Shown here: positions 1 through 10,042 of the stretch, one piece after another
Position numbering within the stretch: position 1 is the first letter of the stretch
Layout: every line of letters starts with the position of its first letter
Source: Waddliaceae bacterium
Lineage (GTDB): Bacteria > Chlamydiota > Chlamydiia > Chlamydiales > JABHNK01
Direction: 5' to 3'
NCBI GenBank assembly: GCA_018694295.1
Contig: JABHNK010000003.1
Coordinates: forward strand, 1 to 34,418
Length of the DNA stretch: 34,418 nt
Made by a program: the position numbers and the translations under genes
The notes under the pieces: model-generated
The model's input: only the letters and a program-made list of their open reading frames with translations
Told to the model about the DNA's origin: nothing
Database searches by the model: none

Positions 1-929
1 ATCCTGGAGACGATGGAAAGCTGTATGCCATAAACCCTGAGGCAGGGTTCTTCGGCGTAGCGCCTGGGACGTCGATGGAGTCAAACCCCAATGCCATGAA
101 GTCGTTAACAGAAAACTGTCTCTTCACCAACGTCGCTTTAACCCCTGCTGGTGATGTATGGTGGGAAGGTATGACTGATGTCCCTCCTGATGGGCTTATC
201 GACTGGAGAGGGAATCCGTGGACTCCTGAAAGCGGTACTACTGCAGCACATCCCAATGCACGCTTTACTGCGCCAGCAAGCCAATGTCCTGTCATCGCCG
301 ATGAATTCGACGCTCCTGACGGCGTGCCTATTTCAGCGATACTCTTCGGAGGACGTAGACCAGGCACCATCCCTCTCGCTTGCATGGCACGTTCGTGGGA
401 AGAAGGCGTCCTTATGGGTGCCAGCGTCTCGTCGCAGAAAACCGCAGCAGCAGAAGGTACTGTTGGCGAGATACGCCACGACCCCTTTGCCATGAAACCT
501 TTCATTGGATATAATGCAGGCGATTATTTCAGACACTGGCTAGAAGTTGGTAAAGGCCTCGATCCCGAAGGCGCGCCGAAAATATTTTCTGTCAACTGGT
601 TCCGTCAAGATCAAGAAGGGAACTTCATGTGGCCTGGATTCGGCGACAACAGCCGCGTCCTAGAATGGGCTCTCAAAGCTGCTTCTGCTTCTGAAGCTGA
701 AAAGCTCTACGTCGACAGCCCGATAGGGCTTCTACCTGCTCCTGGGTCCATCGACACCAGAGGCATTAACATCGATGCTGGTACAATGGAGAAATTGGCT
801 TCTTTCGATCCAACAAAGTGGGAAGCCGAAATTGCAGGAAATCGCGACTATTTTGAGACGTTTGGCAAAACGCTACCACCAGTGTTTTCCAAGATTCTCG
901 ATGCTATGGAAGAAGATCTTCAAGTGTAG
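1..929 (+). CDS. pckG: Phosphoenolpyruvate carboxykinase (GTP), C-terminal half, 5'-truncated by window
   Basis: This enzyme interconverts oxaloacetate + GTP and phosphoenolpyruvate + GDP + CO2 in the cytoplasm, at the gluconeogenic branch of central metabolism. The frame is open from base 3, before the first ATG at 75, and reads directly into family sequence (GFFGVAPGTS, then NPNAM), so the true start is outside the window. About 309 C-terminal residues are present out of the roughly 600 usual for the GTP-dependent family. Visible family motifs are FGGRRPGTIPL (nucleotide-site loop), TAAAEGTVGEIRHDPFAMKPF, and the strongly conserved NWFRQDQEG..WPGFGDNSRVLEW near the C terminus. The Walker-type kinase motif and catalytic cysteine loop lie upstream of the window. 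The gene ends 84 bp before ndk on the same strand. Chlamydia also carry a GTP-type enzyme. Identification is firm. Confidence 0.95.
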   Translation, partial: PGDDGKLYAINPEAGFFGVAPGTSMESNPNAMKSLTENCLFTNVALTPAGDVWWEGMTDVPPDGLIDWRGNPWTPESGTTAAHPNARFTAPASQCPVIADEFDAPDGVPISAILFGGRRPGTIPLACMARSWEEGVLMGASVSSQKTAAAEGTVGEIRHDPFAMKPFIGYNAGDYFRHWLEVGKGLDPEGAPKIFSVNWFRQDQEGNFMWPGFGDNSRVLEWALKAASASEAEKLYVDSPIGLLPAPGSIDTRGINIDAGTMEKLASFDPTKWEAEIAGNRDYFETFGKTLPPVFSKILDAMEEDLQV

Positions 930-1013
930 AGAAAAAGCCTTCTTGACCATAAAGTATTTACTATGATATGGTTGTTGCTTTCGTAACAACTATAACAACA
1001 TAAGGATACTATT

Positions 1014-1439
1014 ATGACCGTAGAGCAAACCCTTTCTATCGTAAAGCCCAATGCCATCAATAAAAATAAGATTGGTGAGGTACTCTCATACTTCGAGAGT
1101 GGCGACCTTAAGATCATCGCTGCAAAGATGCTTCATCTTACCAAGGAGCAGGCCGAAGGCTTCTATGCCGTCCATAAAGAAAGACCTTTCTTCGCCGACC
1201 TTGTAGAGTTTATGACATCGGGTCCTGTTCTAATTCAAGTTCTGGAAGGCGACAATGCTGTAAACAGAAACAGGGAAATTATGGGTGCCACTAACCCTGC
1301 CGATGCTGCAGAGGGAACGATACGTATTGCTTTCGGTGACGACATCCAGAACAATGCCGTTCATGGTTCCGACAGCGTCGAGAACGCCAAGATCGAGATA
1401 GACTTTTTCTTTTCTGCCAACGAGATATTCTCACGATAA
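1014..1439 (+). CDS. ndk: Nucleoside diphosphate kinase
   Basis: The 141-aa protein transfers the gamma-phosphate of ATP to nucleoside diphosphates through a phosphohistidine. The length is typical of bacterial Ndk. The start [14 protein letters not shown] carries the family N-terminal strand; [20 protein letters not shown] is the nucleotide-binding segment; NAVHGSDS holds the catalytic histidine. The start at 1014 is preceded by AAGGATACTATT, a reasonable ribosome-binding site. An imperfect hairpin (GTTGTTGC/GTAACAAC, 971-990) lies between pckG and ndk and could be a weak terminator or leader structure; no convincing -35/-10 pair was found in the 84-bp gap. A perfect hairpin terminator follows 25 bp after the stop. 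Nothing is odd about the protein. Confidence 0.96.
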   Translation: MTVEQTLSIVKPNAINKNKIGEVLSYFESGDLKIIAAKMLHLTKEQAEGFYAVHKERPFFADLVEFMTSGPVLIQVLEGDNAVNRNREIMGATNPADAAEGTIRIAFGDDIQNNAVHGSDSVENAKIEIDFFFSANEIFSR

Positions 1440-1463
1440 TTGATAGCGTATAGCTTTTAGTAG

Positions 1464-1506
1464 CGTATAGCGTATAGATAATTTCTATACGCTATACGTT
1501 TTTTTT
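1464..1506 (+). terminator. Rho-independent terminator of ndk
   Basis: A 14-bp perfect inverted repeat (CGTATAGCGTATAG at 1464-1477, complement at 1485-1498) with a 7-nt AT-rich loop is followed by eight T residues. This is a textbook terminator for plus-strand transcripts. It also sits at the convergent end of the minus-strand T3S operon (sctC stop codon at 1505-1507), but lacks a T tract in that direction. The stem is built from the GTATAGC unit that recurs in other intergenic gaps here. Confidence 0.85.
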
Positions 1507-4500
1507 ATTCTTCTTCATCGAGGATTCCGAGGATGTCTTTCATCTCTTCTTCATCATAATCGTAATCGTCGAACTTCACACCTTTCTTATAGAGTTCGCG
1601 GCGCGACTGTGTTAACGCTTTAATATCTTCTTCGTTGCTAATGATATGTGGACGTATGAATATCATTATATTGCGTTTATCTTTGGAGTGCGTCTCACTT
1701 TTGAAAAGAGTTCCTATTATTGGTATCGACCCCAGGATAGGAACTTTCCTTTTCGTCGTCCTGTCTTTTTCTTTTATCATACCACTCAAGACGAGGAAGT
1801 TTTTATCGGGGATATGTACGCGTGTCTTCGTCGTGCTTGTTTGTGTCTGTGGGCCTATTTCTGTTGTGCTGGTAACGTCGCTGATGCTCTGCTCAATATC
1901 TAGTGTTACGACATCGACTCTGTTGCCAAGGCGTGGTGTCACCTTCAGCGAGGTGCCGAACATCCCTGTCTCGTAAGTTGCCTCGACGTTACCTCCCGTC
2001 TGTGTTACTGCGCTTGTGCGGTAACGTATGGTATCTCCGACGAAGAATTCTGCTGTATTCCCCTCTTCCGAGACAATCTGTGGGTTTAATATTATCTCGG
2101 TATTGCTATCGGTGCTAAGGGCTTTAACGAGGGCGCCTATAGAGGTGAAGATCTCGTCGTTGTGGTTAAGGACCCTTCCTATAACCCCCATGCTGAATCC
2201 ACTGGTGAGGGGCACCTCGTCGGCGTCGAGGGCTGCGTCTTTCGTCAATGTCTGTAACGCCTCTCCTAGTTCGGAGTCATCTGACAAGAACCCTCCTACG
2301 CCATCGAGGAGGATGTTGTCACGCTTCATCTGTGCGCCCCATTCTACGCCGAAAGTCAGAGAATCTGCTATCGTCGTCTCTACGACGAGCATCTCGACAA
2401 AAACCTGTTTTATTGGGATATCCATATTAGATACGAGGACGCGGATTTTTTTAAGGACTTCTTTTGTCCCTGTTATTAGTACGGAGTTTGAGGCGCTGAG
2501 GTACCGCACATTTTCAAGGGCGATACTAAGTCCTGGTATAGCATTCCCTGCGGCGATACCTTCGGAGATGCCTACCAACGAAGAAACTATCTCTCCGCCA
2601 TCTTGGTGTTCTAGCTTATATATGAAGAAGTCTGTCTTATCATCGGGAGCGCCGAAGGTGCTGACATCTGAAAGCTCATGCGACGAGGATCTCTCAAGTC
2701 GAGACTTCCTTTCAAGTCTTTTTCTTAACGACCTTTCTTCGAATTTTTCGTCTTTTGATATCTCGGTGCGCATTGTTCTTTCTTTAAACTTATCTTCTAT
2801 CTCGGCACGTTCTTCTTCATCTTTTCTAAGGTTCCGCAGCTGCTCTTCTAGGGTGTAGCGTCCTTCTTCGGTGACATTTCTTTTGTAGTCGATAAGTTCT
2901 CTAATACGAAGTATCAGGTTTTCACGTTCTTTGTTATCTTTCAGCATCTCTTCCTTGCTTTCGGCGGAGAGGTTTTGTGCAAGGAGTTCGTTTTCTAGTT
3001 CATTAAGCTGTTCTATAAGCTTCTGATAGTTTTTTTCTTCACCGTATGAGATTTTTTTTATGCTGCTTAGGCCTTCGTCGATGCTTTCGATAAGCCCATA
3101 GCGTTTTTCTTTTATCGCGGCAGCTTCTTCTTTCTGATCATCGATAGCTTTTTTGAGGTCAGCGATTTTATTTTCGATGTTTTCGACATCGGCAACGTCA
3201 TATGTTTGTAGTGCATCTTTATATCCGAAGACATCGGCTTCTAGTTGTGATATTTTTTCCAGAAGTTTCTCGGTGCCTTCATCGTCAGCGGAATACATCA
3301 CCGCTTCGATGTTGGTGAGTTCTTCGCTAAAGATGTCGAGACGTTTATACTGCTCTTCTTTTGCGCTAAGGATTTCTTCTTCTTGGCGATCGAGGTTTTC
3401 TCTTAACGCATCAATTTTGTTTTCTATGGCGGATAAATCATCGGCGTCATAGTCCTGCGACACGACTTCTTTGCCGATGATGACAGTTTCAAGTTCTACC
3501 AGTTTTGACAATATTGTTTCGGTACTTGTATCTCCGGCATTCTTTAGTGCTTCTTCTGCCTCAGAAAGCTCTTCGTAGAGTTTTACAATGAAGGCAGTTT
3601 TTTCTTCTTTCTCACGGCGTATCTCTTCTTCTTTATAGGAGAGTTCTTTCTGGATGGCGGAGATCTTATTTTCTAATACCTTCTTTTTGTCTTGCGTTAC
3701 TTCGTTAAACTGTTCTTTCAAGGCTTCAAGGGTCATTTCCAAGAATTCATTTTCTTTTTCTGTCTTTTGCTCTTTTTTCCTCGTATCCATCTTAAATTCT
3801 TCGAGGAGAAGTCTTATTTCTTCAGCGCTATTATTTTCTTCTTTTTCGGCGATATCTTTTCTTATATCGTCGAACTGCTGTGTCAGCTCTCCGAAATATT
3901 CTTTAAGGGCTTCTTCTTTGCTGTCGGGGACATATTCTTCTTTATTTTCTAGGCTCTCGGCGATATCTTTCTGTATCTCTTCGATATTGTTTTGTATCGC
4001 TTCTATCCGTCGTTCGCTTGCTGTAATGTCACGTGTTTTATAGCGTTCGTCGAATTTATTTTTTATATCTACGACGATATCCTCGAATTTTTCAATGTAT
4101 TCTTTAATGTCGTCTTCGCGTTTGTCGTTATCTTCATTCCATGACTTAAGGTTTTCTATGAACTTTTTGCTATCGGGGCTTTTCGATGCTATCTTCGTAG
4201 CGAGCTCTCGTATACCTTCGAGGATATCATCTTCGAGGACCTCAAGCATTTTTCTCTGTTCCGCGATGAAATCTTCTTGTCCTTGGCTATTTCCTTCAAA
4301 GAGGTCAAAAAGTCTAGCGAACAGAAGTTCATTACTCACCTGCCCAGCGCTTTTTTTACTAAGTTCTTTTAAGACATCGTGTATATATTCTACTTGTACA
4401 ACGAGGTCTTGGTCGTCATCTTTTCCGAAAGACTTTTTCAATGTAAGAATATTTTCTGCGACTTTATCGTAGTATTTCCCTCGATCTTTAATGTATCTTT

Positions 4501-7309
4501 CCAGTTCTGTCACGGCTTTTGCAAGCGCGTCTTTTTCTTCCTGTGAACGCTTTTCTTTTTCTATGATATTTAGTTCTTGCAGCAACTTTGCCGATATTTC
4601 CCTTTCATATTCTAACAATTCGACATATCTCTCAACATCGTCTTGCTGATCTTTTTCGTATTCTCCTTTTTCTATGCCGCTTTTCATTGCTTCTGCCAAA
4701 GCCTTTTTAAAGGCATCTTCTTCGGCGAGTTCTTTTGCGATATTCTCGGCGAGGTTTCTATCTATCTCTCCTTCGAGTTCTTCTTTAAAGATTTCGACGA
4801 TATCCTTTACAAGGTTTTTCTGCTCTTTGCTGAGCTTCCCTTGTTTCGTTTTCTTTGAAGCCTCAAACTCTTCTATAAGGATTTCCGCTGTCTTCATAGC
4901 ATCGGAAGAGCTTTTCTTTGAAAGCCTTTCTTCTTGTTTTTCTAGCTCTTTGACAAGGCTTTCGCGCGTTATTTCTCTTTCTTTGCTAAGGGCATTAGAA
5001 AATTCTATCGACTGATTACCGATTTCTTCTAGGATCTTTTCTTTTGCTTCAGCGCTCCACCGTTCTTGTCCTTCTTTAATATCATCAATGAGACGTGTTA
5101 TTGCGTCTTCGATGGCGTATATTGTCTTTTCATCGACATCGTCGTATGATTTCAATGCTATAGCTTTGATGCTATCGTTTATATCTTCGAGGCGTTGTCG
5201 TTCTTTAGCATCGACACCTTTTTGTAGAGAATCGAAGAACGCTGCGATATCTTCTTTTTCTGTATTTTTCTCTGCCTCTATAGCGTTCTTATATTCGAGT
5301 TCTTTCCGTAGTTCTTCTTTAAATATCTTCTCTTCGCTCTCTTTCTTGCTAAGCTCTTTAAGGATTCTATTTTCACGTTCATTAGCTTCGTTTTCGATCT
5401 CAGCGATAGCGTCTTTGACGGCAACGATCTCTTTTTTTAAGGCATCTTCTTTAAAGCTGCTGTCTTCTTTAATAGCTTGTATTAGTTTTCCTGAAAGGTT
5501 TTGCAGTAAAGCTTCGGTCTCTTCTTTTTTCTTTTTCTCTTCGAGTTCCTGGCTTTTTTTGTCGACATTCAGAGCTTTTTTTACGCTTTCAATGAGTTCT
5601 TCGCGTTCTTTCGCTGCCTGTTGTGACAATTTCTTCACGCTCTCACCGAGGACATCAACACGTCCAATGAGGGCTTGTGTTTTTTCTTTATCGGAAGTAT
5701 CTTCTTCTAGTGCTATGACGACATCTTTTATGACGGCTCTTTTCTCTATCGTCACCGTTGTTATTTTCTCGGCCTCTTGTTCATAGCGTTTATATCGTTC
5801 TCTTCCTTGTAATATGCTTGTCTCCAGAGAGCGTATCAACGTTATAAGTTCTTTACTGTCGGCGAAAGCACGTCTTTCTTCATCACGAAGTTCTTCGCGG
5901 ACCTCTTCGAACCTTTTTAGGTTGTCATATATCACGTCTCCGTCATTATTTTCGATAAGGGCTTCCATTTCGGCGATCTCTTTATCCATCCGCACCGATA
6001 TTATGCTGTCGAGGTCTGCTATAGACTTCCTGATATTTTGCATAGCCCTAACGATTTCATTAGTAGTATCTTCATCGTCTTCTAATGTATAATTTTTGAC
6101 ATCTTCGATAGCTTTCTCGAGGTCGTCATATATTTTTTCTTTCTCGGCGCGCTCGCGCATCTCATTTTCGCGCAGCTCTTTTTCTTCTTTTTCTCTACGA
6201 GCATATCGTATGCGATCTTCGAGGTTTTCTATTATCGTCTGTTTACGTTCTTTTATTTTTATATCTTTTTCATAAGGCCATGCTACCGTTGTTGTCGCAT
6301 CTTCAGAGCTAACAACTTGTTGCTGTCCTGCTAGTGGTTCTCCGCGGTCGAGGGTTTTTAATACGGCGATGGTTCGTTGTATTAGGTATGGCGACGATAC
6401 TATGAATATCGTTCCTGAAGCGATCTGTGGCACGAGTTCTAGCGTCCCGCCTTCTGACAGTGGATCGAGAATTTTCTTTGCGAGGTCTATTAATATTGAT
6501 ATCGTAAGGTTCTGAACTTTATATGAAGACAGTTCAAGGCTACGGTTTGGGACATCGAGGATATCGAGAAGTTCTCCTATCTTCTCGACATTGGTATTGA
6601 TGTCTGTGATGATGATATGTCCTGTTTCCGGCGATGTATTTATTATAGCATCTTGTGAGAGGTATGGTTTAAGAAGGTCGGAGAGACGTACTGTATCGAG
6701 GTGTCTAACGCGGAACGAATCGGTAACTATAGCAATATTATTTTCATTGTTAATCAACAATGCCGGAGGGTTTGCGACGTTTCTGTTTTTGTGGATGACG
6801 ATGGTATTATCTTGCTGCAATAGTGAGAACTCGTGGATGCGGAGTATCTGTAGGAGTGCTGCCATGACATTTTCTATGCTGGTAGGCCCTTCGGAAACGA
6901 TAGTGACGTTGAAATCCAGGTCTTCTTCTTCGAAGATGAAGTTCACCTCTGATATTTTGCTTATGAAGCGTATAACTTCTATGATGCTAAGATCGTTAAA
7001 ATTTATTATATATCCGTCTTTATCGTCGTCATATACTTCTGTCGATATCGTCGTCCCCTCTCCGGAGATTCTGTAGGTCTCGACAATATCAGTAGCGGGG
7101 ATATCTTTGCTGTTCTTTGCTGCGATGGTGCTATCTTCGTTTGCGAAGAGGGCGATATAGTCTTCGATAGTCATAGCATCAGCATTTTCTCTAGTGTCGC
7201 CATACAATGACGTACCGCCAAACAACACTGCCGTCGCTATTATCACCGCTCGCGAGGAATATAAAAACGAGGCCATCATTTTTCCACTTTTATTCATTAT
7301 ACTATCCAC
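1505..7309 (-). CDS. sctC: Type III secretion outer-membrane secretin SctC (CdsC-like) with giant coiled-coil insertion
   Basis: SctC forms the outer-membrane ring of the T3S injectisome. Residues about 13-36 are a signal peptide (hydrophobic ATAVLFGGTSLYG). Residues about 85-180 are the N0 domain (IINFNDLSIIEVIRFISKIS) and about 185-330 are N1/N2-type domains (VRHLDTVRLSDLL; IIITDINTNVEKIGELLDIL). Residues about 350-1545 are a very long Glu/Lys/Asp/Arg-rich stretch, almost entirely predicted coiled coil. From about 1550 the chain returns to a secretin: FFIYKLEHQDGGEIVSSLV, VFVEMLVVETTIADSLTFGV, and the C-terminal signature VPILGSIPIIGTLFKS with IMIFIRPHII. The GTG start has AAGGA six bases upstream, better placed than the ATG at codon 5. 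Known T3S secretins are about 500-950 aa, so 1934 aa is exceptional. It is last in the minus-strand cluster, downstream of the pkn5-like gene. Confidence 0.93.
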   Translation of the reverse strand: MDSIMNKSGKMMASFLYSSRAVIIATAVLFGGTSLYGDTRENADAMTIEDYIALFANEDSTIAAKNSKDIPATDIVETYRISGEGTTISTEVYDDDKDGYIINFNDLSIIEVIRFISKISEVNFIFEEEDLDFNVTIVSEGPTSIENVMAALLQILRIHEFSLLQQDNTIVIHKNRNVANPPALLINNENNIAIVTDSFRVRHLDTVRLSDLLKPYLSQDAIINTSPETGHIIITDINTNVEKIGELLDILDVPNRSLELSSYKVQNLTISILIDLAKKILDPLSEGGTLELVPQIASGTIFIVSSPYLIQRTIAVLKTLDRGEPLAGQQQVVSSEDATTTVAWPYEKDIKIKERKQTIIENLEDRIRYARREKEEKELRENEMRERAEKEKIYDDLEKAIEDVKNYTLEDDEDTTNEIVRAMQNIRKSIADLDSIISVRMDKEIAEMEALIENNDGDVIYDNLKRFEEVREELRDEERRAFADSKELITLIRSLETSILQGRERYKRYEQEAEKITTVTIEKRAVIKDVVIALEEDTSDKEKTQALIGRVDVLGESVKKLSQQAAKEREELIESVKKALNVDKKSQELEEKKKKEETEALLQNLSGKLIQAIKEDSSFKEDALKKEIVAVKDAIAEIENEANERENRILKELSKKESEEKIFKEELRKELEYKNAIEAEKNTEKEDIAAFFDSLQKGVDAKERQRLEDINDSIKAIALKSYDDVDEKTIYAIEDAITRLIDDIKEGQERWSAEAKEKILEEIGNQSIEFSNALSKEREITRESLVKELEKQEERLSKKSSSDAMKTAEILIEEFEASKKTKQGKLSKEQKNLVKDIVEIFKEELEGEIDRNLAENIAKELAEEDAFKKALAEAMKSGIEKGEYEKDQQDDVERYVELLEYEREISAKLLQELNIIEKEKRSQEEKDALAKAVTELERYIKDRGKYYDKVAENILTLKKSFGKDDDQDLVVQVEYIHDVLKELSKKSAGQVSNELLFARLFDLFEGNSQGQEDFIAEQRKMLEVLEDDILEGIRELATKIASKSPDSKKFIENLKSWNEDNDKREDDIKEYIEKFEDIVVDIKNKFDERYKTRDITASERRIEAIQNNIEEIQKDIAESLENKEEYVPDSKEEALKEYFGELTQQFDDIRKDIAEKEENNSAEEIRLLLEEFKMDTRKKEQKTEKENEFLEMTLEALKEQFNEVTQDKKKVLENKISAIQKELSYKEEEIRREKEEKTAFIVKLYEELSEAEEALKNAGDTSTETILSKLVELETVIIGKEVVSQDYDADDLSAIENKIDALRENLDRQEEEILSAKEEQYKRLDIFSEELTNIEAVMYSADDEGTEKLLEKISQLEADVFGYKDALQTYDVADVENIENKIADLKKAIDDQKEEAAAIKEKRYGLIESIDEGLSSIKKISYGEEKNYQKLIEQLNELENELLAQNLSAESKEEMLKDNKERENLILRIRELIDYKRNVTEEGRYTLEEQLRNLRKDEEERAEIEDKFKERTMRTEISKDEKFEERSLRKRLERKSRLERSSSHELSDVSTFGAPDDKTDFFIYKLEHQDGGEIVSSLVGISEGIAAGNAIPGLSIALENVRYLSASNSVLITGTKEVLKKIRVLVSNMDIPIKQVFVEMLVVETTIADSLTFGVEWGAQMKRDNILLDGVGGFLSDDSELGEALQTLTKDAALDADEVPLTSGFSMGVIGRVLNHNDEIFTSIGALVKALSTDSNTEIILNPQIVSEEGNTAEFFVGDTIRYRTSAVTQTGGNVEATYETGMFGTSLKVTPRLGNRVDVVTLDIEQSISDVTSTTEIGPQTQTSTTKTRVHIPDKNFLVLSGMIKEKDRTTKRKVPILGSIPIIGTLFKSETHSKDKRNIMIFIRPHIISNEEDIKALTQSRRELYKKGVKFDDYDYDEEEMKDILGILDEEE

Positions 7310-7406
7310 ATTACATCCTTCGTCATAATTTTATACATGGCTCATTTCCGTTATGGTTCTAGTAGTTCTAGTGTCATACTTGTCATCTTTTGAACCATGC
7401 CTTTTT

Positions 7407-9017
7407 TTAAGCTTTACGTTGTACACTAACCACGGTAAGAGGTCTTTCTTTTGGTGCATCTTTCTGTTTCTTCGAGACGCCATCACATATATCATCAGCT
7501 TGTTTCTGTGTAGGCTTATATAAATTTTCGGCGATTAAAGCTGCGAAGGCTTTTTCGCTATTTTCTTCGTCTTCTCCTGTGCTGCTGAACGTCGTAAATA
7601 ATATTGTATCACCGACATTCCATGGGTGGCTGACTTCGAGGAATTCTTCATCGGCATCAATCCCCAAGGCGATATTATCGGCGGCGACTTTTTTCGGAGT
7701 AGAGCCCCCTGACACTATGTGCCACAGGTTCCCATGTCCACAAGAGATGTAGTAGAACTTATTGTCGTTGGGATCAACGATGAGGTAGCTGATAGTGAAT
7801 ATCTGTTCTATAGTATCATTGACAAGAAGTTCGTTGAGGATGGTGACGAGTTCTATAGGCTTTGTTGTAAGCCGTGACAGCGTCCTTACCATGCCTCGTA
7901 ATATTGCGGTATATATTATCCCTTCGACACCTTCGGCGCCGCATTCTCCCATTATTATTCCGTATTTGTCGTCTGAAAGTTCGAAGAAGTCGTAGTATAT
8001 CCCAGTAACTTTGGTTTTATTATTGCTAACGCCGATATCAACGGCGTGCCATGAAGGCGCTATTTTTGGAAGCATCTCATCACCGACGGCGGCGATTTTT
8101 TCTTTCATAGTTTCAAGTTCTGCATCGCCACTATTTTCTTTTGAAGTCTTTGTTTTCTTTCCGCGTTTTTTTTCGAATTTCTCTTTTTTTATATACTTCG
8201 AAAGCTCCATGATGAAGTCTACGATATCCTGATATCGTTTTTCTGTGTCGGGCTGCAAGGAGTTCGCTAGTATTTTCCTCAGAGCTTTAGGCACTAGTGA
8301 TAGGTGTATCACTCCGTGGCTAAGCCTTCCGAGGACAAGCTCATAGGTGATAATCCCCAGAGAATATATGTCCGAGGAAAAAGTTACATCTTCAGGCCTA
8401 TCGCGCTGTTCGGGGCTCATATATATTGGTGTCCCCATAACACGGCGGCGCACTTCTTCGTCGGCATCGCTAGCAAGAAGTTGTGCTATCCCGAAATCTA
8501 TAAGTTTCACTTTCCCTGTCTCTGTCAAGAGGATATTCTCGGGTTTCAGGTCGCGATGTACAATACCGTGGGTGTGAAGGTGGCACAGCGCTCCTGCGAC
8601 ATCAAGTACTATCTCTAGCGCTCGTCGTGGCGACATAGAATGTTGTATTATAAACTGTCGTAGTGACACCCCTTGAACGAACTCCATAGCGATATATCTT
8701 CCGCCCTCCCATTCTCCGTGGCCATACATCTTTACGATGTTTGGGTGATCTGCTAGGGCGATAATTTCTGCTTCTTTGACAAAGCGTTCTACCATTTCGG
8801 GTTTTGACACAAGGTCGTGAGCGAGGACTTTTATTACAAGCGGTATTTTTGTTTCGAGGTTCATAGCGAGGTACAACGAGCTCATACCGCTAACATTAAG
8901 TCTCGAATCGATACGATACGGTCCTATAGTTTCTGGTATTACGACATCTTCCTTTTTATCACGAGAGATATCAACAAGGGTGTCCTGCTTATAAAAGTCG
9001 CTTTCTACTTCCGGCAT
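7407..9017 (-). CDS. pkn5: Pkn5-like Ser/Thr protein kinase with degenerate SpoIIE/PP2C-like C-terminal domain
   Basis: The 536-aa cytoplasmic-type protein has no signal peptide or membrane segment. Residues about 27-270 are a Hanks-type kinase: VIKVL (ATP-anchoring Lys), EAEIIALADHPNIV (C helix), HRDLKPEN (catalytic loop), LIDFGIAQ (DFG) and GTPIYMSPEQ. The glycine loop is reduced to NVSGMSS, losing most glycines. Residues about 275-300 are a basic linker. Residues about 315-520 resemble a SpoIIE/PP2C phosphatase (TGIYYDFFEL, ISCGHGNLW), but the usual DxSGHG motif reads GECGAEG and the late TDG motif reads TTFSS, so the metal-binding aspartates appear lost. In Chlamydia pkn5 lies between sctC and sctQ, as here; Pkn5 has been proposed to be linked to, or exported by, T3S. 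The start has AAGGGA upstream. The gene lies 15 bp after sctQ-B. Confidence 0.88.
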   Translation of the reverse strand: MPEVESDFYKQDTLVDISRDKKEDVVIPETIGPYRIDSRLNVSGMSSLYLAMNLETKIPLVIKVLAHDLVSKPEMVERFVKEAEIIALADHPNIVKMYGHGEWEGGRYIAMEFVQGVSLRQFIIQHSMSPRRALEIVLDVAGALCHLHTHGIVHRDLKPENILLTETGKVKLIDFGIAQLLASDADEEVRRRVMGTPIYMSPEQRDRPEDVTFSSDIYSLGIITYELVLGRLSHGVIHLSLVPKALRKILANSLQPDTEKRYQDIVDFIMELSKYIKKEKFEKKRGKKTKTSKENSGDAELETMKEKIAAVGDEMLPKIAPSWHAVDIGVSNNKTKVTGIYYDFFELSDDKYGIIMGECGAEGVEGIIYTAILRGMVRTLSRLTTKPIELVTILNELLVNDTIEQIFTISYLIVDPNDNKFYYISCGHGNLWHIVSGGSTPKKVAADNIALGIDADEEFLEVSHPWNVGDTILFTTFSSTGEDEENSEKAFAALIAENLYKPTQKQADDICDGVSKKQKDAPKERPLTVVSVQRKA

Positions 9018-9032
9018 AATTTTTATCCCTTG

Positions 9033-9734
<702 letters not shown>

Positions 9735-10042
9735 ACCTTTTTTACAACCTTTTTGTTGTTATACTAATTGCGAATAAACCCTGCACAAATCCCTTTTTCT
9801 TTTCCCGAAACGACTTTATACCAATTGTGAATAATAAACGTATAAGTTCCTCTCCATCTTTTCGCCCAGAACACCGCGCTCGATCTTGCTAACACACAAA
9901 TGTTTGCAGCGATCTCCGCGCGAAGTTATAGGCGAAAATCTTGAAGCTAATTTATACATTTTTCACTCGCAATTGGTATTATGCTTTTTTTACTCTTAAT
10001 TAGTATTAGTTAGTGTTATCATTTTTTTTACCGCTGTGTTTG
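9735..10042. other. 308-bp spacer between the two sctQ genes, no gene seen
   Basis: No ORF of any strength is visible on either strand. The spacer holds a direct repeat (TATACTAATTGCGAATAA at 9760-9777; TATACCAATTGTGAATAA at 9817-9834; 2 mismatches) and an inverted copy of the same motif at 9967-9979. It ends in AT-rich sequence (TTAATTAGTATTAGTTAG) just downstream of the stop of the upstream sctQ gene. A spacer this long inside an otherwise tight operon is unusual. Confidence 0.6.
9818..9979. repeat. Small inverted-repeat-bounded element (162 bp) inside split sctQ
   Basis: ATACCAATTGTGA at 9818-9830 and its reverse complement TCGCAATTGGTAT at 9967-9979 match at 12 of 13 positions and bound about 136 bp of non-coding sequence. 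The size and the terminal inverted repeat suggest a miniature mobile element (MITE-like) or a relic. No second copy of its interior is present in this window, so mobility is inference only. Confidence 0.45.

Noticed and set aside
943-967. Possible ndk promoter TTGACC with TATGAT
   Set aside because: The spacer is only 13 bp, too short for a normal promoter.
2028-2858. 276-codon plus-strand open frame, and other long Ser-rich plus-strand frames between 3.1 and 6.1 kb
   Set aside because: They are antisense to the Glu/Lys-rich coiled coil of sctC; the complement of such codons gives Ser/Phe-rich frames lacking stops. No ribosome site or family motif is seen.
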